From positions 1 through 8,368 of the forward strand of contig JALOKO010000137.1 in assembly GCA_025456495.1 (NCBI GenBank): a DNA stretch of 8,368 bases. Reading direction: 5' to 3'. Source of the stretch: Bryobacterales bacterium (GTDB taxonomy: Bacteria > Acidobacteriota > Terriglobia > Bryobacterales > Bryobacteraceae). The notes under the pieces were generated by a model. That model did no database searches. It was given only the letters and a program-made list of their open reading frames with translations, and was not told the origin of the DNA. Position 1 is the first letter of the stretch; each line of letters begins with the position of its first letter. Positions 1-5,964 of this stretch are shown here, piece after piece. The translations under genes were made by a program, and so were the position numbers.

Positions 1-568
1 AGCGGCCCCCGTTCACCGACACGGCCTGCGTACCGGGATAGGTGGTGCCGGAGGTGGTGTCGCCACGATAGTCAGTCACCGTGCCCACCACCAGCCGCAT
101 CAACTGGGTGGCATTGCGGCCATTTAATGGCAACTCCTCAATGCGCTTCTGGTCCACCACCGCTTTGAGGGTGGGCGAGACGGTATCCACCACCACGGCG
201 TCCGCGACAACAGTCACCGTTTCCGTAGCCGCGCCCACCTTCAGGGTGGCATCCACGCGGATGTTCTCGTTCACCTGCACGCGAATCCCGCGCACGGTGA
301 AGTTCTGGAATCCAGCAGATTCGACGAACAGATCGTAAACGCCAACAGGCAGTGCATTCAGCGTGTAGTTGCCCTCCGCGCTGCTGGTGACGGAAAAGCG
401 CAAGCCAGTCCCCGTGTTGACGCCCACAACGGAGGCGCCTGGCACCGAAGCGCCGGAAGGGTCAAGCACCCGGCCAGCGATGACCCCGTACACGTTCTGG
501 GCTACGCCCGCGCTGCAAAGCAACAGCAGAGCAGCCAGAATCTTCCAAGGAACCGATTTCTGTATCAT
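1..568 (-). CDS. TonB-dependent receptor, Oar-like, N-terminal part (runs off left edge)
   Basis: Outer-membrane receptor of the type with a carboxypeptidase-regulatory-like domain before the plug. Such proteins bind or import glycans, siderophores or other large ligands using TonB energy. Only the first 189 residues are in the window. Residues 1-24 form a Sec signal peptide: K4 and K9, a hydrophobic run at 10-18, and a likely cleavage after VAQ. Residues 26-112 are a beta-sandwich carboxypeptidase-regulatory-like domain: an xGRVLDPSGA strand, an EGNYTLNALPVGVYDL segment and a GFQNF turn. Residues 113-145 are the usual TETVTVVADA linker. LPLNGRN at 146-152 and SVNGGR at 184-189 are plug-entry motifs typical of Acidobacteriota receptors. 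The ATG at 566-568 is preceded by a strong GGAGG Shine-Dalgarno sequence seven bases away. The gene lies 109 bp after the Asp-box gene on the same strand, so co-transcription is possible. The ligand is unknown and the beta-barrel is outside the window. Confidence 0.9.
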   Translation of the reverse strand, partial: MIQKSVPWKILAALLLLCSAGVAQNVYGVIAGRVLDPSGASVPGASVVGVNTGTGLRFSVTSSAEGNYTLNALPVGVYDLFVESAGFQNFTVRGIRVQVNENIRVDATLKVGAATETVTVVADAVVVDTVSPTLKAVVDQKRIEELPLNGRNATQLMRLVVGTVTDYRGDTTSGTTYPGTQAVSVNGGR

Positions 569-596
569 CTTCCCTTCCTCCCCATCGTTTCGGCTC

Positions 597-629
597 ATCT
601 TAAAGACGGCGCCTCTCTTCAATCCGCAA
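597..629 (-). promoter_or_regulatory. Weak candidate promoter for the TonB receptor
   Basis: The 109-bp gap 569-677 contains no gene. On the minus strand there is TTGCGG at 624-629 (-35-like) and TTTAAG at 599-604 (-10-like), 19 bp apart. An overlapping alternative, TTGAAG/TAAGAT (617-622/597-602), has a 14-bp spacer, which is too short. Either would give a leader of about 25 bases carrying the strong Shine-Dalgarno sequence. Both are poor matches. I see no clear terminator after the Asp-box stop at 678, so the receptor may instead be read through from upstream. Confidence 0.2.
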
Positions 630-677
630 GCCAGGCAAGGCCAACCACGCCACGCTCGTAGCGCTGACGGCCACCCG

Positions 678-1850
678 TCACCCATCTGAGGAAGCTGAAC
701 CTCCAGCCCCAGCGGGATCCCAGATGGTGGCAACGATCTCGCGCTCAGCAAACAATGATGGAGACCAGTAGTACAACGTCACCAGCCTGCCATCGGAACG
801 AACCGCGTCCCGTGTGTATCCCAGGTCCCATGCGCCACCGTCGTCTCGCAATACCCAGTGCGAACTCCAGGACTTGCCATCGTCGGTGCTCACGACAGCG
901 CGGATGCCAAAGGGCTCACCACGATATCCCCAGGTGATGATGAGCCTACCATCGGGCAACGGGCGAAGCGACGGGGGGTTGCCGCTCTTGCCACCTGAAA
1001 AGGGCACGGGCCGTGCAAGCGCACTCCACGTAAGGCCCTGGTCGTCGCTCGCCCAAAGGTCAATCCAGTCGGTGTGATCGTCCAGCTTCACGCGAACCGC
1101 TGAGAGAATCCGTCCGCCCGGGAGCAGGACGCTGGAGGGCATGATGGAAAAGCCCGCGGGTTCAGCGCCCAGCCAGCCACGGGCCTGCCAACTGACGCCG
1201 CCGTCCGCCGTGTGTACACAGACGGAGTGCCCTTCCTTGCCGTTTTGCTTGGCCGCGGTCACGAACACCAGCGCCTCGCGCTTGCCCAACACGAGGTAGT
1301 CCGTGCGTGCGGCGATGGCCCTTCCGGCAATCGAGGGGAACTGGAACGGTCCATTCCAAGTGTGCGCCTTGTCGAGCGAGTACCAGAAGAGCGATGGCTG
1401 GTCTTTCCCGTCCTGTGAGCGTAGGGTGAGCGCAAAGCCGGGCGCGCTGAAATCCATCGGCTGGGAAAGCTGTTGTGGCTGCGGACCGCCCTGGGCAGGC
1501 GGCAGCAAGGAAGCGGGTGCCGAGACCTGCCAGGTTTCCCCGCCATCCACACTGCGGGCAAGAGCAGGGACGATCGGACGGCTGCGGTCGCGCTGATGGC
1601 GTTCCGGATCCGTCTTGATGAAGTAGGCGGCGCCGAAGCCACAGGCGATCTCGTCGCCCCACTGCCATAGGCCAAAGTTCGCGGGCCATCCGCCGAAACG
1701 GCCGGGCTGCGCATAGACGGGCACGTGCCGCACTCCGGCAATGGCCTGCGCCTTGCCCTCCTGAGCGTATCCGGACGCAGCTGCCAGAAGCATGGGCGCC
1801 GCAAGCATCGTCCGGCGCGGGATAAAGGGTGGAGAGGGGCGTTGACTCAT
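678..1850 (-). CDS. Secreted Asp-box (BNR-repeat) sialidase-like protein
   Basis: Predicted six-bladed beta-propeller of the sialidase/BNR superfamily, exported, 390 residues. Asp boxes (S-x-D-x-G-x-T-W) are visible at 100-107 (SVDGGETW), 214-221 (TADGGVSW), 268-275 (SDDQGLTW) and 321-328 (STDDGKSW), with a degenerate copy at 158-165 (SLDKAHTW). The C-terminal WDLGYTRDAVRSDGRLVTLYYW segment (341-362) is typical of BNR_2-type secreted glycosidase-like proteins. The N-terminus has P11-R12-R13-T-M-L followed by an Ala/Leu run ending SGYAQ (27-30), which fits a short Tat-type or Sec signal peptide. The start is the ATG at 1848-1850: it has AGGAG nine bases upstream, directly precedes the signal peptide, and avoids a 78-residue Arg/Cys-rich extension that would overlap the upstream gene. 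The gene follows the GH-like gene by 25 bp and is almost certainly in its operon. True sialidase activity is not proven: I could not place the FRIP motif or the complete Arg triad. Other glycoside substrates or a non-catalytic binding role are possible. Confidence 0.85.
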   Translation of the reverse strand: MSQRPSPPFIPRRTMLAAPMLLAAASGYAQEGKAQAIAGVRHVPVYAQPGRFGGWPANFGLWQWGDEIACGFGAAYFIKTDPERHQRDRSRPIVPALARSVDGGETWQVSAPASLLPPAQGGPQPQQLSQPMDFSAPGFALTLRSQDGKDQPSLFWYSLDKAHTWNGPFQFPSIAGRAIAARTDYLVLGKREALVFVTAAKQNGKEGHSVCVHTADGGVSWQARGWLGAEPAGFSIMPSSVLLPGGRILSAVRVKLDDHTDWIDLWASDDQGLTWSALARPVPFSGGKSGNPPSLRPLPDGRLIITWGYRGEPFGIRAVVSTDDGKSWSSHWVLRDDGGAWDLGYTRDAVRSDGRLVTLYYWSPSLFAEREIVATIWDPAGAGGSASSDG

Positions 1851-1875
1851 GGCGCTGATCTCCTGGTTCGTGGCC

Positions 1876-4299
1876 TTAGCGAGCGGCCGTTGGGGAAGGC
1901 ATCTCTTCGCGCAGCAGCCACACCTCGCACACCTGCACGCCCCTGCCGTTGCCTCCCAAACCCGATGGCCGGGTGAAGCGCAGAGTGAGAGCGCCATCCG
2001 AGGTGGCCTCACGCGGAATGGCAAACTCCACCGGCGTGAAGTCCATGTTCTTGGGCTGGTAGGGATGGATCTCGAATCGGCCATCGGCCTCTAACCGAAT
2101 CGGAATCGGATTGCTGTCGCCGCCGTAGATGATGCGGACGCGGTACGACGCGAAGGGGTCGAGGTTGTCGTAGCGCATCTCCAGTGGGGAGTCGCCCGCC
2201 GCCTCCGCCACTCGCCACCAGGAGATGCGTCCCGTCGCGTTGGCACGGAAACCGCTGAAGCCCGTCTTCACAGTGGCGGCCATGGTGGGATCGTCCTGGA
2301 AGCCTTGCGGCCGCACCAGATGCGCTTGATGCAGCGGATCGCCCAGGTCATCGTAGAAGCCGCCGGGGCCGGCGTCCGTCCAATGGCGAACGGCATCCAG
2401 CCGCCGTAGGCGGGCGCGCTCGTCCGGTTCCTGACGAGTGGAAGCCAACTGCGCCAACAGCCAGGGTGCATTGCTGAGCGGGGTATCGATGAGATCAAGA
2501 TTTGCGCCGCGCCCGACGCTGATGGCCTGGTAACGCTCAACGCTCAACTGCATGCGGATGCTTTGAAAGAGAGCCTCGGCGAGTTCAAACACGCGGGCGC
2601 GCAGTGCGGCTGCGGGACGATCTCCGACCAACGGACTAAGCTCGCGCTGGGCGGCGTCGATGGCCGCCAGACTGCCCACCGTTGACGCCTCACTCAGCAT
2701 GCTGAGCGCACGCTCTTCGCGGGCGCGTTCGTCCAGCAGTCGCGCACGAACGTAAGCATCGTAGTAGGCGCGGTAGAGGGCCTGCTGAAAGCGCCAGTTG
2801 GCCTTTTGGGCTGGTGTGGCGCTGGATTCCATCTGGCGAAACAGGCTCAAGGTGGCGCCAACACTTTCGTTGGAAAGCAGGGGTCCGCGCCAGTTCTGTT
2901 CAAGACGCAGCAAGCCTTGGGCGAAGGGCTCCTCCAGGGAAGCGCCAAGCAGTAGGCGGGAATAGCGTCGCAGGACATCGGTGAGGTCCGCATCGGGGTC
3001 CCAGCCCAAGGCGCTCCAGACGAACTTGTTCACGTCATCATTGCATCCTTCGGAATAGGCCAGAAAGCCGTGGGGCGCCTGGGGCTGCACCTTGCGCACA
3101 ATCAAGGCCTGATCCACCGGACGGGGATTCACCGGCTCACGCTGCAACGTCAGCGCGTACGCCACGTCCCAATCGGGCACCGGGAACTGCGCACGCATGG
3201 TGTGGGTGATGTCCGGGTAGTGCCGCAACTCAAATTGGGCGGGCACGCGTTGGCGGAGTTCGCTCAACGATGCCCGGTTCTGTGGCCCGTAAACCACACC
3301 TTTCAGCCATGCCGGACGCTGCGCCAACAGGCCGTAGAATTCTTCCATCCAGGCCGCATCGAAGCCTTGCGGCGACACCCACATCGTGGCCTTGGGATGA
3401 TACTTGCGCAACACCTCTGTCTGGCGTTGCAGCACCTGCATCAGCACCTTGGGTTCCGTGTGACCCGGATCGCCACCGGGAACGAAGAGCGCATCGATGC
3501 GCGGCAGGGCCTGGAAAACTTCTTCCCACTCGCGCACGGCATTGGCCATCGTCGCGGGGTCAGTGTAGTCCTTTTCCAGCGCCGGGAACCACACCCAACA
3601 ATCCAGGTGATAGGAGTCAATGATGCGCGACATCTCACGCATCATCCGCAGCGGCGGCAAGGGAAAATGCGGGCTATCAGCGGCGTCGTCGGAACGGGGA
3701 GGGATGAGTTCAATTGCGTTCGTGCCGAACAGCGCCAGCTCACGGATGTAACGGTCCCACTGCGCGACGTCCCATCCGTCGTAGGAATTAGTCTTCGGTC
3801 GATAGCCCAACTGGTGCCCTCGCAAGGGGTAGCGCGGTGCGGAGGCGATCCGGAAGGCGTCGTCGATGTCGACGCGCTGGCGATCCAGACGCATCTCCTG
3901 AAGCAGACGGCCCGCCGCGAAGAGCGTGCCGCGCGCATCGTTGCCGGCAACCAGCACCACGGGCGTTTGCGCGTTTCCGGTGATCGCGATGGCGAAACCG
4001 TCGTTGCCGCTGGGTTGCGCGGGCAGTGCGGCAGCCAGGCGGGGATGCGCTCGCTGGATGGCGGCTCGCGATCCGAACACGATGGCGGCCCCCTTGCCGT
4101 CCCAATTGGTCTGGATGGCCAAGCTTACCTGAGCACGCCGGTCAATCTCCTGCTGCAGCACCTCGGCCACGCGCCCCGTCGGTCCCACGGGCGCCAGGAC
4201 GGCACTGCGCAAGCTGACGGGCGCAGCCCACAGCGGCCACTGGCAAACGGTGACAGCCAACACCAGTAGCGATGCGAAGCGAAAGAGAGAAGCAAGCAT
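1876..4299 (-). CDS. Secreted glycoside-hydrolase-like protein (GH20b/GH67-type N-domain, TIM barrel, C-terminal beta-sandwich)
   Basis: Large exported protein of 807 residues. Residues 1-25 are a Sec signal peptide (hydrophobic 9-19, cleavage near LWAA). Residues 30-150 look like the small alpha/beta domain that precedes the barrel in GH20, GH67 and GH84 enzymes: VFGSRAAIQ, GFAIAI and a VAGNDARGTLFAAGRLLQ strand-helix (117-134). Residues 156-455 fit a TIM barrel: PLRGHQLGYRPKTNSYDGW, FGTNAIELIP, DCWVWFPA, ALFVPGGDPGHTEP (270-283), MWVSPQGF and YSEGCNDDVNKFVWSALGWDP (415-435). Acidic candidates for catalysis are D277, E282, E417, D421 and D422. Residues 456-600 are helical. WTDAGPGGFYDDLGDP (640-655) leads to a beta-sandwich ending GLGGNGRGVQVCEVWL (780-795), a signature I associate with uncharacterised secreted proteins of Acidobacteriota and Planctomycetes. 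An in-frame TGA two codons upstream fixes ATG 4297-4299 as the first ATG. No Shine-Dalgarno sequence is present. Family membership at fold level is fairly safe. The substrate (uronic-acid or N-acetylhexosamine glycoside) is not known. Confidence 0.8.
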   Translation of the reverse strand: MLASLFRFASLLVLAVTVCQWPLWAAPVSLRSAVLAPVGPTGRVAEVLQQEIDRRAQVSLAIQTNWDGKGAAIVFGSRAAIQRAHPRLAAALPAQPSGNDGFAIAITGNAQTPVVLVAGNDARGTLFAAGRLLQEMRLDRQRVDIDDAFRIASAPRYPLRGHQLGYRPKTNSYDGWDVAQWDRYIRELALFGTNAIELIPPRSDDAADSPHFPLPPLRMMREMSRIIDSYHLDCWVWFPALEKDYTDPATMANAVREWEEVFQALPRIDALFVPGGDPGHTEPKVLMQVLQRQTEVLRKYHPKATMWVSPQGFDAAWMEEFYGLLAQRPAWLKGVVYGPQNRASLSELRQRVPAQFELRHYPDITHTMRAQFPVPDWDVAYALTLQREPVNPRPVDQALIVRKVQPQAPHGFLAYSEGCNDDVNKFVWSALGWDPDADLTDVLRRYSRLLLGASLEEPFAQGLLRLEQNWRGPLLSNESVGATLSLFRQMESSATPAQKANWRFQQALYRAYYDAYVRARLLDERAREERALSMLSEASTVGSLAAIDAAQRELSPLVGDRPAAALRARVFELAEALFQSIRMQLSVERYQAISVGRGANLDLIDTPLSNAPWLLAQLASTRQEPDERARLRRLDAVRHWTDAGPGGFYDDLGDPLHQAHLVRPQGFQDDPTMAATVKTGFSGFRANATGRISWWRVAEAAGDSPLEMRYDNLDPFASYRVRIIYGGDSNPIPIRLEADGRFEIHPYQPKNMDFTPVEFAIPREATSDGALTLRFTRPSGLGGNGRGVQVCEVWLLREEMPSPTAAR

Positions 4300-4309
4300 G
4301 TTTCACAAA

Positions 4310-4338
4310 ACAATATCCGCCGTTGCGGAAAAATGCAA
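4310..4338 (-). promoter_or_regulatory. Sigma-70-type promoter of the GH-like operon
   Basis: On the minus strand, TTGCAT (4333-4338) is followed after exactly 17 bp by TATTGT (4310-4315). The ATG of the GH-like gene begins 10 bases beyond the -10 element. Initiation at the usual distance, at one of the A residues at 4301-4303, would leave a leader of only about two to four bases. This agrees with the missing Shine-Dalgarno sequence and implies a leaderless mRNA. The promoter would drive 1876-4299, 678-1850 and perhaps the receptor. It rests on consensus and position only. Confidence 0.5.
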
Positions 4339-4345
4339 GCCGTTT

Positions 4346-4362
4346 CGAGATTTTACATCTCG
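4346..4362. promoter_or_regulatory. Perfect inverted repeat, candidate operator upstream of the GH-like promoter
   Basis: CGAGAT-TTTAC-ATCTCG is a perfect 6-bp inverted repeat with a 5-bp AT-rich centre. It ends seven bp from the -35 hexamer at 4333-4338 and is centred near -51 relative to the inferred start of transcription. This is a usual position for an upstream-bound activator, or for a repressor acting at the -35 edge. The IclR-family protein encoded at 5965-6822 is the obvious local candidate to bind it, but no sequence evidence links them. Confidence 0.4.
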
Positions 4363-4864
4363 CTGCACGTGGTTGAGCCTGAGTCGCATTCGACGGTGTC
4401 CACCGGGTATGGCGATGCTGCTGACCGGAAGCCTCCCACTCCATCCTGGTGCTGGAAGGCCACGTGAAGTTGCGCCTGGGGGAAAGTCCGCGGTTGTTTT
4501 TGGGCGGCTGCAGCGCCAGAAACAGAAGCGACTGGCCCGGTGGATACTGTGGCGATGCATGCACGGCGAGATCCTCGCGAGGACATCCGCCCACGCCTTG
4601 GATGCCACCACCCGGTTGCCTAGCGCGCGACCACTGCGGGCCATCGGAACAGGCGGATGCACGGCAAACCTTTGTGCAGCGGGTGGTGGAAGGCAGACCC
4701 AGGAACACCGCAGTGCGCGCCGTTGCGACTACCCGCGCCGCGGGACTGTGACACATGGCGATGCACGAAACGCGTCTGGCGACCAGGGAGGAGAAGAAGA
4801 CCCGTACGTCGCGCGGAGTGCGGCTACGGTATCCGTTTCACGAATCCAGGCGTGTTTCAGTTTT
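4363..4864. other. Long divergent intergenic region without a supportable gene
   Basis: About 500 bp separate the left promoter region from the aldolase promoter region. Several overlapping reading frames stay open on both strands (the longest is 4250-4897 plus), as expected in GC-rich DNA. Their translations are rich in Arg, Ser, Cys and Pro, have no recognisable domain, no ribosome binding site, and run into the known genes in the wrong frame. Two perfect palindromes are present: TCCTCGCGAGGA at 4572-4583 and CCCGCGCCGCGGG at 4732-4744. I recognise no structured RNA. The stretch could be a decayed gene, a long regulatory region or an unrecognised small RNA. Confidence 0.5.
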
Positions 4865-4895
4865 TTGCGCTTTGGGGAGGCAAAATTGGTAACCT
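4865..4895 (+). promoter_or_regulatory. Possible leaderless promoter of the aldolase gene
   Basis: TAACCT at 4890-4895 matches the TANNNT form of a -10 element and ends six bases before the aldolase ATG, so transcription would begin at or next to the start codon. A poor -35 candidate, TTGCGC (4865-4870), lies 19 bp upstream. The only Shine-Dalgarno-like sequence, GGGGAGG (4874-4880), is 21 bases from the ATG, too far for normal use. An in-frame TAA at 4890-4892 rules out any upstream extension of the protein, so the ATG is secure even though the promoter is weak. Confidence 0.3.
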
Positions 4896-4901
4896 GAACA
4901 C

Positions 4902-5843
4902 ATGCCTGCGCTGATTACTGGAGTCTATGCAGCGATCTTTACGCCCCGGGACGAGCACGGCGAGATTGCTGACGATGTGCTGGAAGGGCATGCACGATGG
5001 TTGCTTCAATCCGGCGTGCAGGGCCTGGTTGTGGGTGGCGCCACGGCGGAGTATGTGTTCGCGGACGAGAGCGAGGCTCGACGTCTGGTGGAAGCGGTTG
5101 CGGACATCGCGGGCCGCCACCGATTTATCGCCGGCATCGGGGGCGGTACGGTGCAGCAGTGCATCCGACGAGGCCAACACGCCATGGACTGCGGAGCGCG
5201 CGCGCTGCTTCTGCCGGCGCCGCACTTCTTCCCCTACTCGCCAGAAGACGTGGCCACCTTCGCCAGGCATGTCGCCAATCACGTGAACGGACCCGTGCTG
5301 CTGTACCAGTTGCCGCAATTCAGCAACGGCTACTCCACGGAACACGCGCTGGGACTTCTGCACACTGAGGATGCCGTAGTGGGCATCAAGGATTCCAGCG
5401 GCAGTTTGGAGCTTCTGCGCGACCTCACTGAACGCGGCGCCGCAGGGGTTTCGCGGATCGTGGGCAACGACTCCGTGCTGGTGCGTGGGCGACGGGAAGG
5501 TGTCTGCGACGCGGTAATCTCCGGGGTCTCTGCCGCGCTGCCGGACTTGATTGTGGCGCTGTTTGACGCCGCCAGCGTGGACAGCGAAACGGAGCCTCCG
5601 CTGGCTTTCTTGCTGGACGAGGTGATCCAACAGTTGAATGGCTTCCCCGTTCCATGGGGACTGAAGTGGATTGCGGAGGCCCGCGGCCTGGGGCCTTTCG
5701 GCTCGCCACTTCCCATCTCTCCCCAACGTCAGGATGAGGCACGCGCGCTGCGGGAGTGGCTGCGGGACTTCTTGCCTAGACTTGCCCATGCCCTTGCGGA
5801 TCACGCGCTATCCAGCACGGAGATTCCAGTGGCGGGCCGGTGA
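4902..5843 (+). CDS. Dihydrodipicolinate synthase / N-acetylneuraminate lyase family aldolase
   Basis: Cytoplasmic class I (Schiff-base) aldolase with a TIM barrel, 313 residues, close to the family norm of about 290-310. The start MPALITGVYAAIFTP is the classical first strand. The GGATAEY motif (45-51) replaces the GTTGE/GSTGE pyruvate-binding loop and keeps the second Thr (T48) and the Glu (E50). Tyr135 in LLYQLP is the catalytic tyrosine and Lys163 in GIKDSSG is the Schiff-base lysine. After the Tyr, DapA proteins normally read YNVPSRTG with an Arg that binds the semialdehyde carboxylate. Here it is YQLPQFSNG with no Arg, so lysine biosynthesis is unlikely. Cleavage of a 2-keto-3-deoxy sugar acid, a sialic acid or a related 2-oxo acid to pyruvate plus an aldehyde is more likely. 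The IclR gene follows on the same strand and the exported glycosidase-like operon diverges to the left, which suits a sugar-acid catabolic role. The exact substrate is not determined. Confidence 0.9.
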   Translation: MPALITGVYAAIFTPRDEHGEIADDVLEGHARWLLQSGVQGLVVGGATAEYVFADESEARRLVEAVADIAGRHRFIAGIGGGTVQQCIRRGQHAMDCGARALLLPAPHFFPYSPEDVATFARHVANHVNGPVLLYQLPQFSNGYSTEHALGLLHTEDAVVGIKDSSGSLELLRDLTERGAAGVSRIVGNDSVLVRGRREGVCDAVISGVSAALPDLIVALFDAASVDSETEPPLAFLLDEVIQQLNGFPVPWGLKWIAEARGLGPFGSPLPISPQRQDEARALREWLRDFLPRLAHALADHALSSTEIPVAGR

Positions 5844-5878
5844 GGGCGACGATGCGCTGATCTGCCGTCCAAGCACCT

Positions 5879-5920
5879 TGTCGCGGCGACACGGCTGTCA
5901 CGGCGACAGTCACGGCGACA
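5879..5920. repeat. Three copies of a 12-bp near-palindromic repeat upstream of the IclR gene
   Basis: GTCGCGGCGACA (5880-5891), GTCACGGCGACA (5897-5908) and GTCACGGCGACA (5909-5920). The last two are identical and directly adjacent. The first differs by one base, and with T5879 it forms the perfect palindrome TGTCGC-G-GCGACA; the middle copy has the same form with one mismatch. The centres, 5885, 5902 and 5914, are 17 and 12 bp apart. The array ends 27 bp before the -10-like TACAAT of the IclR gene. It is a candidate multi-site operator for autoregulation, or a short local duplication. A CRISPR is excluded by repeat length and lack of spacers. Confidence 0.6.
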
Positions 5921-5947
5921 CGGCGCACAGATGACTGGGATCCCGGT

Positions 5948-5953
5948 TACAAT
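5948..5953 (+). promoter_or_regulatory. -10-like element of the IclR gene
   Basis: TACAAT differs from the TATAAT consensus at one position. No good -35 hexamer lies 16-18 bp upstream (GCACAG at 5925-5930), so activation or a non-standard sigma factor may be needed. Transcription would begin near 5960, just after the possible GTG start at 5956 and about five bases before the ATG at 5965. This makes the GTG start unlikely and suggests a nearly leaderless mRNA starting translation at 5965, or a leader of about 50 bases to the ATG at 6013. Confidence 0.4.
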
Positions 5954-5964
5954 GGGTGAGTCGC

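Noticed and set aside
1851..2084. Upstream start at 2084 for the Asp-box protein, adding 78 residues
   Set aside because: The added segment lies in the wrong frame over the GH-like coding end, is Arg/Cys-rich, and would bury the signal peptide. The ATG at 1850 has a good Shine-Dalgarno sequence.
3070..4269. 399-codon open frame antisense to the GH-like gene
   Set aside because: A GC-rich mirror frame: His/Arg/Gln-rich, no domain, and entirely inside a gene with clear family features.
4481..4490. GGAAAGTCCG, identical to the core of the P4 region of RNase P RNA
   Set aside because: The rest of the RNase P consensus is absent: no matching ACAGAA-CCCGGCTTA 3' strand of P4 and no proper P3/P5 pairing. 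A 10-base match alone is chance-level.
4449..4500. Short plus-strand frame reading VLEGHVKLRLGESPRLF, resembling a cupin or FecR beta-strand
   Set aside because: The similarity covers fewer than 20 residues, a stop lies just upstream in the same frame, and no further cupin or FecR motif follows.
4142..4756. 204-codon open frame on the minus strand across the gap and into the GH-like gene
   Set aside because: It overlaps 158 bases of a well-supported gene in another frame, with Arg-, Cys- and Pro-rich translation and no known motif.
4250..4897. 215-codon open frame on the plus strand across the divergent gap
   Set aside because: It starts inside the signal-peptide region of the opposite-strand GH-like gene, has no ribosome binding site or recognisable domain, and has a low-complexity Arg/Ser/Cys-rich composition typical of shadow frames.
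4857..5804. 315-codon open frame antisense to the aldolase
   Set aside because: It is fully opposite to a gene with intact catalytic residues and shows no motif of its own.
5879..5920. Repeat array considered as a mini-CRISPR or mobile-element end
   Set aside because: The units are 12 bp, two are directly adjacent, there are no unique spacers of regular length, and no cas gene, transposase or target duplication is nearby.
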